Source: Chryseobacterium sp. W4I1
GTDB taxonomy: Bacteria; Bacteroidota; Bacteroidia; Flavobacteriales; Weeksellaceae
Length of the DNA: 64,000 bases
Assembly (NCBI RefSeq): GCF_030816115.1
Contig: NZ_JAUSXQ010000001.1
Coordinates: 2,976,001-3,040,000, forward strand
Direction of reading: 5' to 3'
A program made the position numbers and the translations under genes. This document shows positions 51,274 through 62,785 of this stretch, in pieces (within the stretch, counting starts at the first letter, position 1; each line of letters opens with the position of its first letter). Under the pieces are notes generated by a model. It had not been told where the DNA came from. It was given only the letters and a program-made list of their open reading frames with translations, and searched no databases.

Positions 51274-52506
51274 CTAATACCTGGAAATCAAAACCCATGC
51301 AGATCCGGTACTTTGTACTGAAATGGCCCTTCCAAAATTACTGTTATTTAAATCATAATTGGTAAAATTCCCTCCATTGATCCGGAATGTTCCGCTCACC
51401 GTAACGGTAGCAGCAGTATCATTAACCAGATTATAAATTTTCCCCTGATTGGCTGTACTTGCAGCAGGAAGAGAAATATTTCCTGTTACGAGAACTGTAT
51501 AATCATCGGCGGCAACAGTTCCTGAAGCTACGGTTCTTATTTTTGCATTCAAAGATGAAGTGTCTTTCCAGGAGAGAGTTCCGGCGCCATCCGTTACCAA
51601 AGCCTGATTGGACTGGCCATTTGTTCTCGGAAAAGTATATGACCCCTGAGGATTCCCGGATGTATCTTTATAGGAAAAGGTAACCCCTTTATTTTTTTCA
51701 AGAGTAACATTGGTTACCCCCGTTGTTCCTCCATCGTGACTCAGAATTAAACTATTACCGGTTCCATTACTTATTCCCCATATAGAGGCATTTACACTTT
51801 GATCCTGATTAACAGCTACCATACCAAAAGATCCGCCCGTAGACTGTGAATAGGTTGCTATGGAGCCCCCACTATCTCCATAATTTGATTGTAAGGTGGT
51901 TAAACCCGGTCTTGCCATAACCACACCTAAACTTGTAGCAGCTGACAGATCACTATTATCTGAATAATAGATACCACTGCCTGCTCCTAAAAGGTTAGTA
52001 TCTACACCAAAGTAATTGCTTCCGGTTCCATATTGAGCTTTCATATCACCTTTCACTTCAAACTGTCTGCCAGATACGGCATCAGCAGCCGTAAATCCAA
52101 TCCCTACTTTACCATTCTGGTAAATATTTTGAGTATTAGCAGTGGAAGGGTTTGCTGTATTTTGAATATTCCATGGTGATGTAATAATTCCTGAATTAAG
52201 TTTTACCCATTTATTCAGATCCCCGTTAAAATAATAATACCCCTCAGAATTTACATCAGCTGTTTGCCCTGTTAAAGCTCCGGCAGCAGTTACATAAACC
52301 AATGCTCCCGTTTGTAAAGCAGTATAATTTTTTGCATTTAACTGATCTCCGGTAATTCTGGGAGCAATCATTCCGTCAAATTTTGAAGTATCGTCCGGAT
52401 TTCCAACTACATCGAAAGTAGCATTGGGAGTTGATGTATTAACTCCAACCTGGGCAAAGCCAAAAGAGCCTACCAATAAGAAGGCAGGAAATAATTTTTT
52501 AAGCAT
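51274..52506 (-). CDS. Secreted surface protein with tail-fibre-like features
   Basis: The 410-residue protein has a signal peptide (about 1-18) and then QVGVNTSTPNATFDVVG, the mature N-terminal theme shared with the C1q-like proteins. The middle is rich in Gly, Ser, Asn and Thr with GKVGIGFTAADAVSGRQFEVKG and many short beta strands. No T9SS domain is evident; the C-terminus ends in GSAWVLISRY, a pattern of cell-surface tail-fibre-like proteins in Flavobacteriia. Function unknown. Confidence 0.75.
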   Translation of the reverse strand: MLKKLFPAFLLVGSFGFAQVGVNTSTPNATFDVVGNPDDTSKFDGMIAPRITGDQLNAKNYTALQTGALVYVTAAGALTGQTADVNSEGYYYFNGDLNKWVKLNSGIITSPWNIQNTANPSTANTQNIYQNGKVGIGFTAADAVSGRQFEVKGDMKAQYGTGSNYFGVDTNLLGAGSGIYYSDNSDLSAATSLGVVMARPGLTTLQSNYGDSGGSIATYSQSTGGSFGMVAVNQDQSVNASIWGISNGTGNSLILSHDGGTTGVTNVTLEKNKGVTFSYKDTSGNPQGSYTFPRTNGQSNQALVTDGAGTLSWKDTSSLNAKIRTVASGTVAADDYTVLVTGNISLPAASTANQGKIYNLVNDTAATVTVSGTFRINGGNFTNYDLNNSNFGRAISVQSTGSAWVLISRY

Positions 52507-52590
52507 GTTTTATTTGTTTGTTTTTCAACAAATATATGATTAATTTAAATAATCGATCATTTTTTTAAATAATTTAAGTTAAAATAAATA

Positions 52591-52615
52591 AAAAAAGGCA
52601 GCTTTTTCAGCCACC
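52591..52615 (-). terminator. Hairpin terminator after katG
   Basis: On the minus strand GGTGGCT and AGCTGCC pair using G-U wobbles around GAAAA, with seven U's following. Confidence 0.6.
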
Positions 52616-52641
52616 TCTGCAATATTATGTTAAATTAATTA

Positions 52642-54927
<2,286 letters not shown>

Positions 54928-54975
54928 TTATTTTTTTATGTTGATTAAATACAATTTTATTTTTTTAAGACATGA

Positions 54976-55006
54976 CAAACTTACAAAGCCTACTTAATAA
55001 ATACAA
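54976..55006 (-). promoter_or_regulatory. Candidate katG promoter
   Basis: On the minus strand TTG (55006-55004), a 20-base spacer and TAAGTTTG (54983-54976) match the Bacteroidota promoter TTG-N19/21-TAnnTTTG, with about 50 bases to the ATG. Confidence 0.6.
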
Positions 55007-55028
55007 TCTATTAATTTTAATTTAAATG

Positions 55029-55043
55029 ATAGTCAAAAACTAT
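55029..55043. promoter_or_regulatory. OxyR-like ATAG-N7-CTAT half-operator upstream of katG
   Basis: ATAGTCAAAAACTAT carries ATAG-N7-CTAT, the core of the OxyR tetramer site ATAG-N7-CTAT-N7-ATAG-N7-CTAT. The outer quarter sites are not well matched. It lies about 25 bases upstream of the -33 element of katG, a typical activator position. Confidence 0.4.
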
Positions 55044-55256
55044 AATTAATTAAATTTTATAAATTCAGTCGTTGCATGAGGCCAAAAACCATAATAATGC
55101 AATTAAGTTAGTAAAAATTCAATAACATCTATACAAAAAGCATGATCAAAACAGCATATTTAGAATGATTCAAATAAGTATCCTACAAATTGATAATCAG
55201 ATTATTTCGATTTAATAAATTTTGATTATTTTTATATTTAAAAGCAATTATTTGAT

Positions 55257-55718
55257 ATGAAAAAAGTATTGGTTATCCTTCTTGTAGCATTTATTATCAT
55301 ACAGTTTTTTCCAATCGATAAAACTAATCCGCCCCCTACACCCGGTATGGATTTTCTGAAGATTAAAAATACTCCGGAACCTGTTGCAAAGATCATCAGT
55401 ACCTCCTGTTATGACTGCCATTCCAATGAAACTGAATATCCTTGGTATTCCAGTATTTCTCCGGCCTCATGGTTTGTTAAAAATCATATCGATGAAGGCC
55501 GAAAGCATCTTAATTTCTCTACCTTTGCCATGTACGAGCCTAAACAACAGGCTCATAAGCTTGAAGAATGTATTGAGATGGTAGAAAAAGAGGAAATGCC
55601 TCTGGAATCTTATTATGTAGGGCATCAGGATGCAAAACTGACTGCTGACCAACGTAAAGAATTAATCAAATACTTCAAAAAAGTAAAAGAAGATACCGAA
55701 AGGAAAATGTTATTTTAA
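55257..55718 (+). CDS. Haem-binding domain protein (CxxCH)
   Basis: The 153-residue protein has one N-terminal hydrophobic segment (about 1-18) and a CYDCHSNETEYPWY motif, with CxxCH for covalent haem, as in the haem-binding domain family of Bacteroidota (PF14376-type). It should be exported and anchored in the periplasm. The DCC-family gene begins 11 bases after its stop, so they share a message. Confidence 0.85.
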   Translation: MKKVLVILLVAFIIIQFFPIDKTNPPPTPGMDFLKIKNTPEPVAKIISTSCYDCHSNETEYPWYSSISPASWFVKNHIDEGRKHLNFSTFAMYEPKQQAHKLEECIEMVEKEEMPLESYYVGHQDAKLTADQRKELIKYFKKVKEDTERKMLF

Positions 55719-55729
55719 AATAAAATATC

Positions 55730-56143
55730 ATGCAGGAGAAATGGGAAGATAAACATATTGTTTTTTTTGACGGGGAATGTGGTGTATGCAATTTTTGGGT
55801 GCAATGGATTTTAGAACGGGATAAAAATGACAGATTCATGTTCGCTTCCCTACAGTCTGAGTTTGGGCAGAAATTTTTATATGAGAGAGGTCTGGAAACA
55901 AAAATATTCAATACACTGTATCTCTGGAAGCCCCGCCATTACTATTATACAAAATCACGGGCAGTGTTACAAATTGCTCATATCCTGGGTGGTATTTATA
56001 AATTATCTGCTGTCGGAAAAATATTTCCCACATTCTTAAGTGATCAGGTTTATGACCTTATTTCCAGAAACAGGATGAAAATGACCAACCAGAAGTGCTT
56101 TCTTCCGGATCAGGAGCAGAAGAAAAAATTTATTGACATTTAA
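55730..56143 (+). CDS. DCC-family thiol-disulfide oxidoreductase-like protein
   Basis: The 137-residue protein has the DCC motif FFDGECGVCNFW (DGxCxxC) and matches the DUF393 family. The CxxC may be redox-active, but the biochemistry is unproven. It is cotranscribed with the haem-binding protein, which may suggest a redox or haem-related task. Confidence 0.88.
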   Translation: MQEKWEDKHIVFFDGECGVCNFWVQWILERDKNDRFMFASLQSEFGQKFLYERGLETKIFNTLYLWKPRHYYYTKSRAVLQIAHILGGIYKLSAVGKIFPTFLSDQVYDLISRNRMKMTNQKCFLPDQEQKKKFIDI

Positions 56144-56361
56144 ATTTTTAACCCCGGATTGCACAGATTTTTCACAGATCTAATATTATGGAAATTCTGA
56201 TTTTAAGATTTGGCTAAGCCAATGATTTTATTAATGATAAAGGCAGAATCTTTATTGATTGAAATAAGAGCTTAGATAAAGATTTGTTATTCTAAAAGAA
56301 TCTATGGCTTTTAGCTTTTGACAGAAACCCCTGTTGATATTATTTCTATAGTGTTCAACAT

Positions 56362-56388
56362 AAAGCAAAGATGAAACACCTTTGCTTT
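56362..56388. terminator. Hairpin between DCC and amylase genes
   Basis: AAAGCAAAG pairs with CTTTGCTTT over a 9-base loop in the converging region. The U-tract is weak on both strands, so it is only a likely terminator. The same gap starts with the string GATTGCACAGATTTTTCACAG, which looks like a dispersed repeat. Confidence 0.45.
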
Positions 56389-56408
56389 CTTAAATAATTA
56401 ATATCTTT

Positions 56409-57842
56409 TTATTGGTTCAGTGACCATATTGAGTAACTGTTTGGTGGTGCCTGGATCTTTACCCATTTATCTCCCTGGGTCGTTGGATACCAGCTTGAAT
56501 TACCCGTAAAATCTTTAATTTGCTGACTGCTCCAATTCGTTTCCACCCATCTTTCCTGCCAGCTTGACGAATTATTGATATAAACGACCAGCCCGGGATT
56601 TCCGTTGTAGCCGTTTCTTCTAGCAATATATTCATCATTGTCTGTATACAGGATTGAAGTTGTTCCGGTAGCTTTATTATTATGGATCCAAATCAGGTTG
56701 TTCAACCTTTCTTTGTTTAACCATTCTTCATAGTCACGGTAGAAAATAGTTGGATAGCCCTCATGAGTCAGGATATAGGCATAAGCCGGCATTTTGTTGT
56801 TGATAATATCGGTATCATGATTGGCTACGAAAGTCACGGCTTTGTAAGGATTTCTTTTCCACATCATATCGTCATTCAGAACATTTAAATTTCCGTTGTC
56901 AAAAGCTTCATCCATTTTATAATAAGCCGCAAAATCAAATACGGAACTGTTGGCATTATTCGCCCAATATTCCAAGGTATTGACATTTGAATCCCATAAT
57001 TCACCTACTGAAAATCCACCTACATTAGCATTCCAGGTATTGACCACCCAAGGTCCAAAACCTTTTACATAATCAAATCTCCATCCGTCAAACTTCATGA
57101 CATTTTTATAGTATTTTCCAACAGAATCATCCCTTCCCCAAAGCCAGTCCTGAACATAGGGATTAGCATGACAAAGATCCGGGAAACCGCCAAAAGCACC
57201 TTCATCATTATTTCCGTAAGAGTTTTTATAGAAGTCATTGTAGCTTCTCTGAAATTTCCCGGAAGCGACCCCTGAGAAATCTGTCCAGGTATTTGTTCCG
57301 GTAAAAGGATTTGCATGAGATTGTCCTCCACTGTTATGATTGATGACAATATCTGCATAGACCTGCATATTTTCAGCATGAGCTTTTGTAATTAAAGCCT
57401 CAAGCTCAGTTCTTGACCCAAAGCGGGTTTCCACACTTCCATTCTGGTTAAAATTTCCGAAATCATAATAATCTGTAGGATCATACCCCATGGAATAGGC
57501 TCCGTTCTGAGCTTTTGAAGCAGGGGGAAGCCATACCGCTCCAATCCCGGAATCTGACCATGCCGTTAATTTATCTTTTACGGTATTCCACCAATTACCG
57601 CCTTCCGGAACATCCCAATAGAAACCCTGCATAAGCACTCCTCCTCCAGGACCGGAAACAAATTTCCCAGATACAGAGGTACTTCCTGTACTGAAGGGGC
57701 GGCCGTCATGATTGGTGACATTTACGGTTTTGTTGTGAGATTCCTGCTGCTGGATATTCTCATTATCATTTTCATCATTGCTCTGACAGGAATTAAAAAA
57801 TATCAAAACCAGCGTAGAAACTAAGAAATGTGTTTTTTTCAT
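56409..57842 (-). CDS. Surface alpha-amylase (GH13), lipoprotein
   Basis: The 477-residue protein has a lipoprotein signal (FFNSCQS, Cys at about 19) and a GH13 barrel: ADIVINHN (region I), GWRFDYVKGF (nucleophile Asp), VGELWDS (acid Glu) and FVANHDTD (region IV). It ends in an aromatic C-terminal beta domain (NSYSIWSL). It should cut alpha-1,4-glucans such as starch or maltooligosaccharides from the cell surface or periplasm. No other starch-use gene is beside it. Confidence 0.92.
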   Translation of the reverse strand: MKKTHFLVSTLVLIFFNSCQSNDENDNENIQQQESHNKTVNVTNHDGRPFSTGSTSVSGKFVSGPGGGVLMQGFYWDVPEGGNWWNTVKDKLTAWSDSGIGAVWLPPASKAQNGAYSMGYDPTDYYDFGNFNQNGSVETRFGSRTELEALITKAHAENMQVYADIVINHNSGGQSHANPFTGTNTWTDFSGVASGKFQRSYNDFYKNSYGNNDEGAFGGFPDLCHANPYVQDWLWGRDDSVGKYYKNVMKFDGWRFDYVKGFGPWVVNTWNANVGGFSVGELWDSNVNTLEYWANNANSSVFDFAAYYKMDEAFDNGNLNVLNDDMMWKRNPYKAVTFVANHDTDIINNKMPAYAYILTHEGYPTIFYRDYEEWLNKERLNNLIWIHNNKATGTTSILYTDNDEYIARRNGYNGNPGLVVYINNSSSWQERWVETNWSSQQIKDFTGNSSWYPTTQGDKWVKIQAPPNSYSIWSLNQ

Positions 57843-58015
57843 ACTTGTATTTTAATTGTTAATCTATTAACTAAATTACAATTTTATTGAAATAAATACT
57901 GTAAAACATGGAACATTTTAATTTCAATTATTAAATTACAGAGAAAGGGTATATAAAATTTTCATTAAAAAATCATAAACTTTTAATATTTTCAAAACAA
58001 TTTTCTTTTAATCCA

Positions 58016-58023
58016 TATATTTG
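58016..58023 (+). promoter_or_regulatory. TAnnTTTG box six bases before the DUF4290 ATG
   Basis: TATATTTG is a perfect -7 consensus, followed by CATATT and ATG 58030. As for the genes at 10255 and 44959, it predicts a leaderless or very short leader. No clear -33 TTG was seen. Confidence 0.35.
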
Positions 58024-58029
58024 CATATT

Positions 58030-58704
58030 ATGGAATACAATACCCAAAAAACCCAGCTTCATATGCCGGAATACGGCAGAATCATACAGCAGTTGGTTGA
58101 ACGCTGCAAAGAACTCCCTACCAAAGAGGAAAAGAGTGAAATGGCCATGGCCATTATTGATTTTATGGGTCAAAGAAACCCTCAGCTCCGCGACGAAGAA
58201 AATTATAAACATAAACTATGGGATCATCTTTTTATTTTAGCAGAATATGATCTTGATGTAGACTCACCATATCCTTTCCCTACCAGAGAAGAGCTGGCAG
58301 AAAAACCTAAAAGAATGGAATACCCTAAACTTCAGGGAGATTTTAAATTCTATGGAAAAAGTATTCTTCAGCTGATAGAAAAAGCAATAGAACTGGAACC
58401 TGGTGACGAAAAGGAAGCTTTGATCGAGGTGATCGCCAACAACATGAAGAAGTCTTATAATGTATATAATAAGGAGCATGTAACGGATGATGTTATATTT
58501 CGCCATCTGAAAGAGTTGTCTGAAAATAGGCTGGATCTCACAGGAATAGAATCTCTGGAAAAAAGTAAAATCTACTATACCAGCAATAACAATAACCGAA
58601 ATAACAACAGTAGCAGAAGCAATAGCAATAACAGCAACAATAATAAGAGCCAGACCAATAAAAGAAGGCACAATAATAACAACAACCATAAAAACAGAAA
58701 GTAA
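58030..58704 (+). CDS. DUF4290 protein with Asn-rich basic tail
   Basis: I start at ATG 58030 (224 residues); a TTG three codons earlier is the only other choice. The N-terminal 180 residues match DUF4290 of Bacteroidota (YNTQKTQLHMPEYGRIIQQLVE, DHLFILAEYDLDVDSPYPFP). The last 40 residues are almost only Asn, Ser, Lys and Arg, a disordered basic tail. Its stop codon directly abuts the murA ATG with no gap, so translation is coupled. Function unknown; linkage to murA points to cell-wall synthesis. Confidence 0.88.
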   Translation: MEYNTQKTQLHMPEYGRIIQQLVERCKELPTKEEKSEMAMAIIDFMGQRNPQLRDEENYKHKLWDHLFILAEYDLDVDSPYPFPTREELAEKPKRMEYPKLQGDFKFYGKSILQLIEKAIELEPGDEKEALIEVIANNMKKSYNVYNKEHVTDDVIFRHLKELSENRLDLTGIESLEKSKIYYTSNNNNRNNNSSRSNSNNSNNNKSQTNKRRHNNNNNHKNRK

Positions 58705-60012
58705 ATGAGTGGAACATTTCAAATACGAGGAGGAAAAAGGCTGCATGGAGAAATAACTCCACAAGGGGCAAAAAATGAAGCTTTGCAAATTTTATGCGCC
58801 GTTTTATTAACTGATGAAGAGGTAAGGATTAAAAATATTCCGGACATTCATGATGTCAACAGGCTTATTGAAATCCTTGGAGATTTTGGAGTGAAGGTAA
58901 CTAAAAATGGTCATGGTGATTTCACTTTCAAAGCTGATAAGGTAAACTTTGATTATATTAAATCAAATGAATTCAAAAAAGACGGTGCTAAACTGAGAGG
59001 TTCCATTATGCTGATGGGTCCTATGCTAGCCCGTTATGGTGAAGCTTATATGCCAACTCCGGGAGGTGATAAGATCGGAAGAAGAAGACTGGATACGCAT
59101 TTTCAAGGGTTAGTAGAACTTGGTGCCGAATTCAATTATGATGAAGATGAATATTTCTATTCATTAAAAGCCAAAGAACTGAGAGGAAAATTCATCCTGT
59201 TGGAAGAAGCTTCTGTAACCGGAACTGCAAATATTGTAATGGCTGCCACTCTTGCCAAAGGAAAAACAAGAATTTATAATGCCGCCTGCGAGCCTTATCT
59301 TCAGCAATTGTGTAAAATGCTGAACAGAATGGGTGCCAATATTTCAGGAATCGGTTCTAATCTGGTTACGATTGAAGGAGTAGAATATCTTCACGGTACG
59401 GAACACACGATGCTTCCGGATATGGTAGAAATAGGATCATGGATAGGTCTTGCTGCCATGACAAAATCTGAAATCACCATTAAAAATGTAAACTGGAGCC
59501 AGCTTGGCGTTATCCCAAATACATTCAGAAAATTAGGAATTCAGCTTGAACAGAGTAATGATGATATCTTCATTCCTGCTCAGGAAAATTATAAGATCCA
59601 GAAATTTATTGACGGATCTATCCTTACGATTTCAGATGCTCCATGGCCGGGATTCACACCGGATCTATTGTCTATCATTTTAGTGGTAGCTACTCAGGCT
59701 AAAGGAAGTCTCTTGGTTCATCAGAAAATGTTTGAATCCAGATTATTCTTTGTAGATAAACTGATTGATATGGGTGCCCAGATTATTTTATGTGATCCGC
59801 ACAGAGCTACGGTAATCGGCTTGAATCAGGAAGCTCCTTTGAGAGGAACAACTATGGTTTCTCCGGATATCAGAGCTGGAAATGCACTTCTTATTGCAGC
59901 CCTTTCTGCGGAAGGAAAATCCATCATTCACAATATTGAACAGATCGACAGGGGTTATGAGAATATTGACGGAAGACTGAAAGCGATTGGAGCTGACATT
60001 GAAAGAATTTAG
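58705..60012 (+). CDS. murA: UDP-N-acetylglucosamine 1-carboxyvinyltransferase
   Basis: The 435-residue protein is full-length MurA of the EPT fold. Lys23 in GAKNEA is the conserved catalytic residue. The loop that holds the reactive Cys in E. coli reads PGGDKIGRRRLD here, with Asp122 in place of Cys. Such Asp variants keep activity and are known to resist fosfomycin. It starts the first committed step of peptidoglycan synthesis. It is immediately after DUF4290. Confidence 0.95.
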   Translation: MSGTFQIRGGKRLHGEITPQGAKNEALQILCAVLLTDEEVRIKNIPDIHDVNRLIEILGDFGVKVTKNGHGDFTFKADKVNFDYIKSNEFKKDGAKLRGSIMLMGPMLARYGEAYMPTPGGDKIGRRRLDTHFQGLVELGAEFNYDEDEYFYSLKAKELRGKFILLEEASVTGTANIVMAATLAKGKTRIYNAACEPYLQQLCKMLNRMGANISGIGSNLVTIEGVEYLHGTEHTMLPDMVEIGSWIGLAAMTKSEITIKNVNWSQLGVIPNTFRKLGIQLEQSNDDIFIPAQENYKIQKFIDGSILTISDAPWPGFTPDLLSIILVVATQAKGSLLVHQKMFESRLFFVDKLIDMGAQIILCDPHRATVIGLNQEAPLRGTTMVSPDIRAGNALLIAALSAEGKSIIHNIEQIDRGYENIDGRLKAIGADIERI

Positions 60013-60033
60013 AAATACATTATATTCCAATAA

Positions 60034-60065
60034 AAAAGCGTTCAAAATAATTTTTGAACGCTTTT
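60034..60065. terminator. Bidirectional terminator between murA and the DUF2207 gene
   Basis: AAAAGCGTTCAAAA and TTTTGAACGCTTTT pair perfectly with a 4-base loop; T-runs on both sides. Confidence 0.85.
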
Positions 60066-60085
60066 ATTTTTTAGAGGTCTATGGC

Positions 60086-62011
60086 TTACCACCCACCGCC
60101 TCCGCCACCGCCACCGCCTCCTCCGGAGAATCCACCACCTCCGGAACCGCTGCTTGAGCTGGACGGCTGTGTAGATGCAGATTGTATGGACTGAGTAAGA
60201 CTTGAATTCAGGGTATTGGCAAAGGCATAGTGATTCATCACTCCTCCATAGTACCACGTATTATGATATTCCGTTGATGTTCTTTTCAGCAAATCATCAA
60301 ATTTCTGTCCCCAGATCTGATCCACATCCATTACCATAGCAAACGGAAGAAGTGTTTCGAAGACCTGTGGAGTCATCTGAGGAGGGTTATGGAATTTCAG
60401 CTGCTCGTTTTCTGCAGCTCCCATATACATTTTGAAACCCTCTATCAGTGATTTTTTTCTCAGCTTTTCTTTGGATGGCTGCTTAATTAAATACTGATAA
60501 AGCACCATTGCCGAAAATGCCAGCGCAAGGAAAATATAGCAAGCACTGAAGTTTACAGTTTGAGCATTTGTCCCTTCCTGAGAAATGACTCCGCCTATTC
60601 CCAAAACAATACTGAGTGGAATAGGAACCAGGAACAGAAGTTTCCAGGATAGTTTTTTCGTTAAAAATGCGATTAAGACAAATGCAATGAAAAGAATGAT
60701 ATATAAAAGTACTCCGGCAAATACTCTTTCAAATTCAGGCAGTATAGTGTAGCTTATAAATAGGCCAAAGCCGTACAGTAAACTGATCACAAGCCATGGG
60801 AATAATAACTTCTTTGTATTATTTCCTTCATTTAAAAATTCTTCATGCTGAAACCTCAGCGTTTCCTTGAAATTACGAACTGCCGTTTCAATTTTTGAGT
60901 CATACTTTCCATCGAACTTTACAGTATTTTCATGGCCTGAAAAAAGACTGTTGATCAGATTGATCTCTTCTTTCGGTAAAGATTCATCTGCTTCTTTTAA
61001 TTTTTCTAACGTAAAAGTCTTGGTATTGAAAAATCCAAGCAACCCGGAATCTTCCCCTTCAACAATCTTGATATACCCTTTTACGGCAAGGCTGACAACA
61101 GCTGCCGTAAGATATTTATTTTTAAAACTTTCAGAATTAATATATCCCAGGGAAGCCGGCGAAAGGTTTTCAGGAACATTGAACTGCGGGTAAACGGTAG
61201 GGGTTTCAGGATCTATCCCGTATTTTCTCCACGTTGAATAAAGATACATGATCAAACCTAAAAACAGGATGCATCCACCTACTAGAATTCCGTATTTTTC
61301 AAGCGTAGTTGGAGGCGGCGGCGGTACCATAATTCCTTTTTTGAAACCAACTGCAACGGTAAGACCTTCATTAGCCCTAAGTCCTGAAGCACTCCATTCT
61401 ATAGAATGATCCGAAAGTATATGCACTGTGCAATTCTGAGCATTGCTGCCATATTCTCCGGTATAGCAGGAGTTCTGAATGATTCCGGCATTCTCGGGAA
61501 GAGTTACTTTTGTAGAAATAGAATCTACATCAAAATCCCAGTAAGTTCCGTTCACGTTCCAGTAGAATTCATCATGCTTTGGGAAAAAACCAATCTGGTT
61601 TTCTGCCTTGTATTTTATTTCATAATCATAGGTTCCGGGATCCAGAATAACGTCTTTATTCCCGGCGTAGATTTTTAAATAGCCGTCTTCCTTTTTTTCA
61701 TGATAGTCTTCATCTGATCCGTTCTTTTTAACAGAAATAATATCATACTTTACTTTCTGCGTTTTATTATTAAGGTTCCTGGATAAAGGGAGCGCTCTGA
61801 AGATCCCCCGTTTAATATTATTTCCAAGGCTGTATACTTTTATGTTTTCTGTAACGGTAATTCCCGAATTTTTATCCACCTCAATATCGGAATGAAAGGA
61901 AATAATCTTTTCTGATCCGATAATAGAAAGCTGATCTGCCCGCTCGCCTTCATTTTGAGCAAAGGCCATGAAAAAAAACTGAAGAAGGAAAAGCTGCAAC
62001 CACTTTTTCAT
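60086..62011 (-). CDS. DUF2207 membrane protein with Gly-rich C-terminus
   Basis: The 641-residue protein has a signal peptide (about 1-18), a DUF2207 extracellular domain (IISFHSDIEVDKNSGITVTENI, GTYDYEIKYKAENQIG), membrane helices at about 244-260 and a cluster at about 400-490, and a low-complexity tail of Ser and then Gly ending in Trp. It begins 3 bases after the LemA stop. DUF2207-LemA pairs are common in bacteria and probably act at the cell envelope; the activity is unknown. Confidence 0.88.
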   Translation of the reverse strand: MKKWLQLFLLQFFFMAFAQNEGERADQLSIIGSEKIISFHSDIEVDKNSGITVTENIKVYSLGNNIKRGIFRALPLSRNLNNKTQKVKYDIISVKKNGSDEDYHEKKEDGYLKIYAGNKDVILDPGTYDYEIKYKAENQIGFFPKHDEFYWNVNGTYWDFDVDSISTKVTLPENAGIIQNSCYTGEYGSNAQNCTVHILSDHSIEWSASGLRANEGLTVAVGFKKGIMVPPPPPTTLEKYGILVGGCILFLGLIMYLYSTWRKYGIDPETPTVYPQFNVPENLSPASLGYINSESFKNKYLTAAVVSLAVKGYIKIVEGEDSGLLGFFNTKTFTLEKLKEADESLPKEEINLINSLFSGHENTVKFDGKYDSKIETAVRNFKETLRFQHEEFLNEGNNTKKLLFPWLVISLLYGFGLFISYTILPEFERVFAGVLLYIILFIAFVLIAFLTKKLSWKLLFLVPIPLSIVLGIGGVISQEGTNAQTVNFSACYIFLALAFSAMVLYQYLIKQPSKEKLRKKSLIEGFKMYMGAAENEQLKFHNPPQMTPQVFETLLPFAMVMDVDQIWGQKFDDLLKRTSTEYHNTWYYGGVMNHYAFANTLNSSLTQSIQSASTQPSSSSSGSGGGGFSGGGGGGGGGGGW

Positions 62012-62014
62012 CTG

Positions 62015-62563
62015 TTAGAATTTTACGGTTGGAACTTCCCTTTCGGCGATATTATCCAGTTCAAAGAACGGCGATTTCTCAAATTTGTACATATTCGCCA
62101 CAATATTGCTTGGGAAAGACTCTACCAGAGTATTGTTCTCGCGAACAGTCCCGTTATAATATCTTCTTGATTTTTCAACATCATTTTCTATAGAAGTAAG
62201 CTCGCTCTGCAACTGTTGAAAGTTGGTATTGGCTTTCAGATCGGGATATTGTTCTGCCACAGCAAATAAATTCATCATTGCCTGATTCAGATTTTTCTCT
62301 GCAGCTTCTTTAGCCTGAACCGAATCTGCATCTACAGCCTGAGTTCTGGCTCTGATCACACTGTCAAGGGTGTCACGTTCGTGAGTGGCATATCCTTTTA
62401 CTGTTTCTACAAGATTAGGAATAAGGTCATGCCTTTTTTTAAGCATCACATCAATACTGCTCCACGCTTCCTGAACAAGATTTCTCAGTTTTACCAGGCG
62501 GTTGTAGATAGAAACTCCGTAAAGGAGACATGCTGCGATTAAAACAATAATAACTATGGTCAT
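62015..62563 (-). CDS. LemA-family membrane protein
   Basis: The 182-residue protein has one N-terminal helix (about 1-18) and a helical LemA domain (YNRLVKLRNLVQEAWSSIDVMLKKRHDLIPNLV at about 21-53, ending YKFEKSPFFELD). LemA proteins are membrane-anchored helical bundles of unclear function. It is the first gene of the LemA-DUF2207 operon. Confidence 0.93.
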   Translation of the reverse strand: MTIVIIVLIAACLLYGVSIYNRLVKLRNLVQEAWSSIDVMLKKRHDLIPNLVETVKGYATHERDTLDSVIRARTQAVDADSVQAKEAAEKNLNQAMMNLFAVAEQYPDLKANTNFQQLQSELTSIENDVEKSRRYYNGTVRENNTLVESFPSNIVANMYKFEKSPFFELDNIAEREVPTVKF

Positions 62564-62730
62564 AATTTTTAAATTTTGTTCATTAAAAGTACTGTTTTTT
62601 TGCTAAAATTATTCTTTTATTAAGGAAATCAGAAATCTGCTGTAATTGCATACTACAAAGGGAAGTTTAAGATTTCTAACTTCCATTAAGAATGAACTTA
62701 AAAATGCTAAACCAATTTAATACAATAAAA

Positions 62731-62758
62731 AAAGTACCCGATGAAAACCGGATACTTT
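62731..62758 (-). terminator. Hairpin terminator after the NIL-domain gene
   Basis: AAAGTACCCG and CGGATACTTT pair with one wobble on the minus strand and a U-tract follows, 28 bases past the stop. Confidence 0.7.
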
Positions 62759-62785
62759 CTGTAATTAAAACTATATGAATCTCCC

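Noticed and set aside
58264..58788. Minus-strand frame rich in Cys, Tyr and Ile
   Set aside because: It is the antisense of the Asn-rich tail of DUF4290 and the start of murA.
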